Positions 6,034 through 6,845 of a stretch of 6,845 nt of DNA are shown here, in pieces. The DNA is from Candidatus Atribacteria bacterium 4572_76. Its GTDB lineage: Bacteria; Atribacterota; Phoenicimicrobiia; Phoenicimicrobiales; Phoenicimicrobiaceae. Position 1 is the first letter of the stretch. Each line of letters begins with the position of its first letter. Both the position numbers and the translations under genes were made by a program. A model generated the notes under the pieces. It saw only the letters and a program-made list of their open reading frames with translations, was not told the DNA's origin and did not search any database. The stretch is taken from contig NBMG01000030.1 of assembly GCA_002084865.1 (NCBI GenBank), forward strand, positions 1 to 6,845. The letters are read 5' to 3'.

Positions 6034-6845
6034 GTGATAACTTATACAGAAGCATTAGATTATATTTATGATTTAACTAAATATGGTATAAAATTAGGAT
6101 TAAAAAATATACACTATTTACTTTATCTCTTAGGTGAACCTCATAAAAAATTAAAAATAATTCATGTTGCCGGGACAAACGGAAAGGGTTCAACATGTTC
6201 CTTCATAAGTTCAATCCTTCAATCTGACGGTTATAAAGTTGGTCTCTATACTTCTCCTCACTTAGTTGATTTTACCGAAAGAATTAAAATTAATAATAAA
6301 TTAATAAATAGAGAAAAAGTAAGCGAGTTATTAGAAAGAATCAAACCTTCCATAGAAAAGGTTGCCAATACACCTTCTTACGGTCATCCCACCTTCTTTG
6401 AAGTTATAACTTCTATGGCTTTTCTCTATTTTTTTGAAGAACAGGTAGACTATTTAGTTTTAGAAGTAGGGTTAGGGGGAAGATTAGATGCAACAAATGT
6501 TTGCAAACCTTTAATTTCTGTCATTACTCATATCGATTATGACCATATGGATAAATTAGGGAATAGCATAGAAGAAATTGCCAGAGAAAAGGGTGGAATT
6601 ATTAAACCGAAGGGGATTGTAATATCTTCTAAACAATATACACTCCCTTATTAGGCAGGCATCAAGCAGATAATGCCGCTACTGCTATCACTGCTATAGA
6701 AGCACTCAAAATGCGAGGAGTAAGAATATCCGAAAAAGCAATCAGAGATGGTCTGGAAAAAGTTAAATGGATTGGGAGATTGGAAATCATTCAGAATAAT
6801 CCTACGTTAGTTTTAGATGGAGCACACAATCCCAATGGAGTAAAG
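6034..6845 (+). pseudogene. folC: Folylpolyglutamate synthase, frame-interrupted with missing middle; 3' end beyond window
   Basis: FolC adds glutamate to folates, and often to dihydropteroate, in the cytoplasm. The N-terminal ATPase domain is well preserved: P-loop AGTNGKGS at 46-53, the TSPHL loop at 73-77, LEVGLGGRLDATN at 143-155 with likely Mg ligand E144, H171, and K186 in EKGGI, the usual carbamylated lysine. The frame continues to SSKQ (about 198-201), then YTLPY and TAG at 6652-6654. In the +2 frame from about 6639 the sequence reads LLGRHQADNAATA, then WIGRLE and LDGAHNP, which are C-terminal FolC motifs, and this stays open to the window end. In the family roughly 80-90 residues normally separate these two parts; here they abut. 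A simple one-base shift therefore cannot explain it. An internal deletion of a length not divisible by three, or an assembly collapse, would. The gene as written should not give a working enzyme. Confidence 0.85.

Overview
This is an AT-rich bacterial window carrying three genes on the + strand: lon (ATP-dependent protease, complete), valS (valyl-tRNA synthetase, complete) and folC (folylpolyglutamate synthase, interrupted and cut by the window end). The low GC, the T-box leader in front of valS and the valS-folC order fit Firmicutes or an allied low-GC lineage. Candidate phyla such as Atribacterota are possible, but that is a guess from overall style and no gene here fixes the taxonomy.

Layout. 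Positions 1-249 are non-coding and hold a heptad repeat edge, a two-hairpin palindromic element and a second heptad array just before the lon ribosome binding site. Lon occupies 250-2598. The 465-base gap that follows holds a pair of inverted heptad arrays (2601-2737), a near-consensus sigma-70-type promoter (2748-2776), a valine T-box leader (2807-3042) with its intrinsic terminator, and the valS Shine-Dalgarno. ValS occupies 3064-5724. The 309-base gap to folC is almost all repeat: two opposed heptad arrays directly after the valS stop, an AT-rich stretch, and a ten-unit heptad array ending just before the folC ribosome binding site. FolC starts with GTG at 6034. Its reading frame stops at 6654, but the C-terminal half of the same protein resumes at once in another frame. 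A family-conserved middle section is missing, so it looks like an internal deletion or an assembly error.

Function. All three genes are housekeeping: protein quality control, charging of tRNA-Val, and folate polyglutamylation. Only valS has a clear regulatory device. Its leader should read uncharged tRNA-Val through a GUC specifier and a UGGU bulge, and end transcription when the tRNA is charged. The Stem I of this T-box appears unusually short.

The least ordinary signal is the 7-bp periodicity filling the intergenic space. A CT (or AG on the other strand) recurs every seven bases in arrays that begin 0-2 bases after stop codons and end 4-8 bases before Shine-Dalgarno sequences.
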